A stretch of DNA of 6,007 nucleotides, taken from the NCBI GenBank assembly GCA_018816925.1, contig JAHIUP010000063.1:1-6007 (forward strand), in the 5' to 3' direction. The notes beneath the pieces were generated by a model, which saw only the letters and a program-made list of their open reading frames with translations, did not search any database and was not told the origin of the DNA. Shown piece after piece: positions 4,966 through 6,007 of the stretch. The stretch is from Patescibacteria group bacterium (GTDB lineage Bacteria; Patescibacteriota; Minisyncoccia; Minisyncoccales; UBA10102). A program made the translations under genes and the position numbers. Each line of letters starts with the position of its first letter. Positions within the stretch are counted from its first letter, which is position 1.

Positions 4966-4994
4966 ACCCTAGCGAATTCCCCATGCCTTTACAA
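4966..4994 (-). promoter_or_regulatory. Weak candidate promoter for tRNA-Ser and the transporter
   Basis: On the minus strand TTGTAA (4994-4989) and TAGGGT (4971-4966) are spaced by 17 nt, with a predicted start near 4960, about 6 nt before the mature tRNA. The match to consensus is modest (four and three of six). It is listed because position and spacing suit a tRNA gene and nothing better lies between the zinc-ribbon stop codon and the tRNA. Confidence 0.3.
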
Positions 4995-5000
4995 GTTTAT

Positions 5001-5019
5001 CCTGAGCGAAGCCGAAGGG
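5001..5019. repeat. Palindromic dispersed-type repeat next to the zinc-ribbon stop codon
   Basis: CCTGAGCGAAGCCGAAGGG is an imperfect palindrome: on the minus strand CCCTTCGGCTTCGCTCAGG, with CC/GG ends and a GGC-TTC-GCT centre. From general knowledge, elements very like this are scattered between genes in many CPR and some other bacterial genomes. Only one copy is visible here, so its repeat status rests on recognition. It ends directly against the TAG of the zinc-ribbon gene and could serve as a 3'-end structure; no T-tract follows. Confidence 0.55.
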
Positions 5020-5556
5020 CTATTTAGGGAAAGCGGCAAAGAGAGCCGTGAGGCGGGGATGCTGGGCCGCAAACTTGTACTGGAAGAGTTTGAGCACGGC
5101 GAGCACATCAAGGAGCTCTTCGGAGAGCAGTTCGGGTCCTGAAAACACCTCCCATACCTCTTCCTTGAGCTTCGCGAGGTAATGGTAGAGCACGTCAGAG
5201 TCGCTCTTCTCTTTAAGGTATTCCACAATATCCTTAAACTCCCCCCTGTCGAGCCACACCCCGCGGTCCAAGGGACACACATCCACACGAATAGAGGAGT
5301 CGCCGTAGCGCACCTCATAAAGGGGCAGACGATGCACGGGACACAATTTTCTTCCAGAAGCTATGCGGAAGTTCTCGGGATGCTTGAAGAGGTCCACGTC
5401 AAACCATACGAGATTCTTATCCCTCTCGTCTTTCGCCCAGCGGAGTTCCTCCTCCTCAAACCACAACCCGTAGCACATAGAACAGTAATCCACCTCCACT
5501 CCCGAAAAGATGGCCTGCTCTAAAGGAATATTGTGATGGGGACAAAGCTTTTTCAT
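5020..5556 (-). CDS. Protein with two TFIIB-type zinc ribbons, function unknown
   Basis: This 178-residue soluble protein has two zf-TFIIB-like ribbons joined by a short linker. The first uses C5-P-H-H8 and C25-S-M-C28, followed by the family's GLWFEEEEL. The second has C72-P-V-H75 and C93-P-L-D96, followed by GVWLDRGEFKDI; the fourth ligand is Asp where Cys is normal, so zinc binding may be altered. The remainder (about 120-178) is helical and charged, with no recognised domain. No membrane segment or signal peptide is seen. The family is widespread in bacteria, without one agreed role. The ATG lies 23 nt behind the relE stop, so it is probably co-transcribed with the toxin genes; there is no Shine-Dalgarno sequence, and the upstream CCTCTCC is of the opposite sense. 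The first Cys at residue 5 supports this start. Confidence 0.82.
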   Translation of the reverse strand: MKKLCPHHNIPLEQAIFSGVEVDYCSMCYGLWFEEEELRWAKDERDKNLVWFDVDLFKHPENFRIASGRKLCPVHRLPLYEVRYGDSSIRVDVCPLDRGVWLDRGEFKDIVEYLKEKSDSDVLYHYLAKLKEEVWEVFSGPELLSEELLDVLAVLKLFQYKFAAQHPRLTALFAAFPK

Positions 5557-5579
5557 ATAAAATGGAGAGGTCTAAGGAC

Positions 5580-5843
5580 TCACGTAAACTTTTTATACAA
5601 AGAATGGTCGCCTACCGCGGAGAACCGAACCCCTTCTTTCTCGAAGAGAAAGACAATACGATACATATGATCCACGGAAAAAGCCCAGTAGTTCCCTAAT
5701 CGCCCATGGAGCTTATGAGTTTTTAATCGCGGATCAAAGGGGTTCTGGCGGAAAATCTCTTCTTTTGACTCAGCTTTTCTCTTCGCTTCCAAAGGGAGTC
5801 GCCGATACCGCCGCTCAAACTCCGGCGAGTAGGAAATCTTCAT
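5580..5843 (-). CDS. RelE/ParE-superfamily type II toxin
   Basis: This 87-residue protein fits the RelE/StbE group of toxins, which in characterised members cut mRNA on the ribosome. The order is typical: strand MKISYSPEF, a helix of about residues 12-33 rich in Arg/Lys/Glu, NPFDPRLKTHKLHGRL at 34-49, YWAFSVD at 52-58, the hallmark YRIVFLFE at 61-68, and a C-terminal VGDHSLY at 77-83. R62, H80 and Y83 lie where family members keep catalytic or RNA-contacting residues, so the toxin looks intact. It starts 5 nt after the antitoxin stop. The closest purine-rich AGGA is about 16 nt away, too far for efficient initiation, so coupled translation is likely. The exact subfamily (RelE, HigB, YafQ or ParE) cannot be settled by eye. 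Confidence 0.9.
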   Translation of the reverse strand: MKISYSPEFERRYRRLPLEAKRKAESKEEIFRQNPFDPRLKTHKLHGRLGNYWAFSVDHMYRIVFLFEKEGVRFSAVGDHSLYKKFT

Positions 5844-5848
5844 GAGAG

Positions 5849-6007
5849 CTAGCGCAAATCCTTCAAGGACCGCAGGACTTTACCCTTCTCTGAGCGAAAC
5901 TCACGCTGACTCTTTTTGACCTGCGCTAGAATATCCTCTTCCTCCAACCGTTCCCGAATAAGGTGTCGGAGAAACTCGCTCTTGCTTGCATACTGACCGT
6001 CTTTTAC
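5849..6007 (-). CDS. Antitoxin of the RelE-type toxin, C-terminal part (5' end outside window)
   Basis: An open minus-strand frame enters from the right edge and ends in TAG at 5849-5851, giving 52 residues. It begins VKDGQYASKSEFLRHLIRERLEEE and ends VLRSLKDLR. G-x-Y-x-S-x-S-E-F-x-R is the loop-plus-second-helix signature of ribbon-helix-helix antitoxins (CopG/ParD type). The tail, rich in K, R and E and ending in SLKDLR, is the usual toxin-wrapping segment. The toxin gene starts 5 nt later, the standard antitoxin-first order. The DNA-contacting strand and the promoter lie beyond the window. Confidence 0.85.
   Translation of the reverse strand, partial: VKDGQYASKSEFLRHLIRERLEEEDILAQVKKSQREFRSEKGKVLRSLKDLR

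Noticed and set aside
4535..4972. A 145-codon plus-strand frame over the transporter and tRNA-Ser
   Set aside because: Its C-terminal GGEGGIRTHEGLL-type sequence is the familiar result of translating the reverse of a tRNA-Ser; the rest is antisense to the transporter.
4989..5318. A 109-codon minus-strand frame ending SASLRINL
   Set aside because: It is out of frame with the zinc-ribbon gene, and its end is the palindromic repeat read as protein, so it is not a gene.
1..6007. CRISPR array, insertion sequence or prophage
   Set aside because: There are no regularly spaced repeats, no transposase or integrase, and no terminal inverted repeats. Toxin-antitoxin genes next to a tRNA hint at past insertion, but no attachment-site duplication of the tRNA 3' end was found.

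Overview
This window looks like a piece of a small-genome bacterium, most likely Candidatus Patescibacteria (CPR), Parcubacteria-like. That placement is inferred from lineage-style features seen in the proteins: a two-residue insertion in sigma region 2.1 (GRSSHLTLLDL), a primase zinc finger with C-x3-C instead of C-x2-C, a compact sigma factor with a very basic N-terminal tail, very short spacers, two small toxin-antitoxin modules within 6 kb, and a palindromic repeat of a kind common in such genomes. TGA is used as a stop (brnT, relE), so the recoded-TGA CPR groups are unlikely. Every gene recognised lies on the minus strand, so the window is read from right to left.

Right part (about 5020-6007): the end of a ribbon-helix-helix-type antitoxin gene, a RelE/ParE-superfamily toxin 5 nt behind it, and then a gene for a protein with two TFIIB-type zinc ribbons. 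These three probably form one transcription unit. A short palindromic repeat (5001-5019) abuts the stop codon of the zinc-ribbon gene.

Middle (about 3393-4994): tRNA-Ser(GGA), then an EamA/DMT-family ten-helix membrane transporter whose ATG lies only 3 nt past the tRNA discriminator base. Next comes a BrnT toxin / CopG-type antitoxin pair with a 4-nt overlap. A near-consensus promoter directly upstream of brnT (TTGACA, 17 nt, TACAAT) puts the predicted transcription start on the A of the brnT ATG, so the message is probably leaderless.

Left-centre (385-3383): dnaG (primase) and rpoD (primary sigma factor), only 5 nt apart, the core of the classical macromolecular-synthesis operon. dnaG starts 9 nt after the antitoxin stop codon, so brnT-brnA-dnaG-rpoD read as one contiguous unit. 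The toxin-antitoxin promoter may therefore feed the genes for replication priming and housekeeping transcription. A weaker candidate promoter inside brnA could supply dnaG independently.

Left end (1-384): a non-coding stretch behind rpoD (239-384) holds a perfect 13-bp tandem repeat inside an imperfect stem-loop, a good candidate promoter, and a GUAA-tetraloop hairpin directly in front of tRNA-Asn(GTT). Beyond the tRNA are two mutually exclusive hairpins, and at the very edge the possible first 16 codons of another gene. No usual-strength Shine-Dalgarno sequence was seen in front of any of the main starts.
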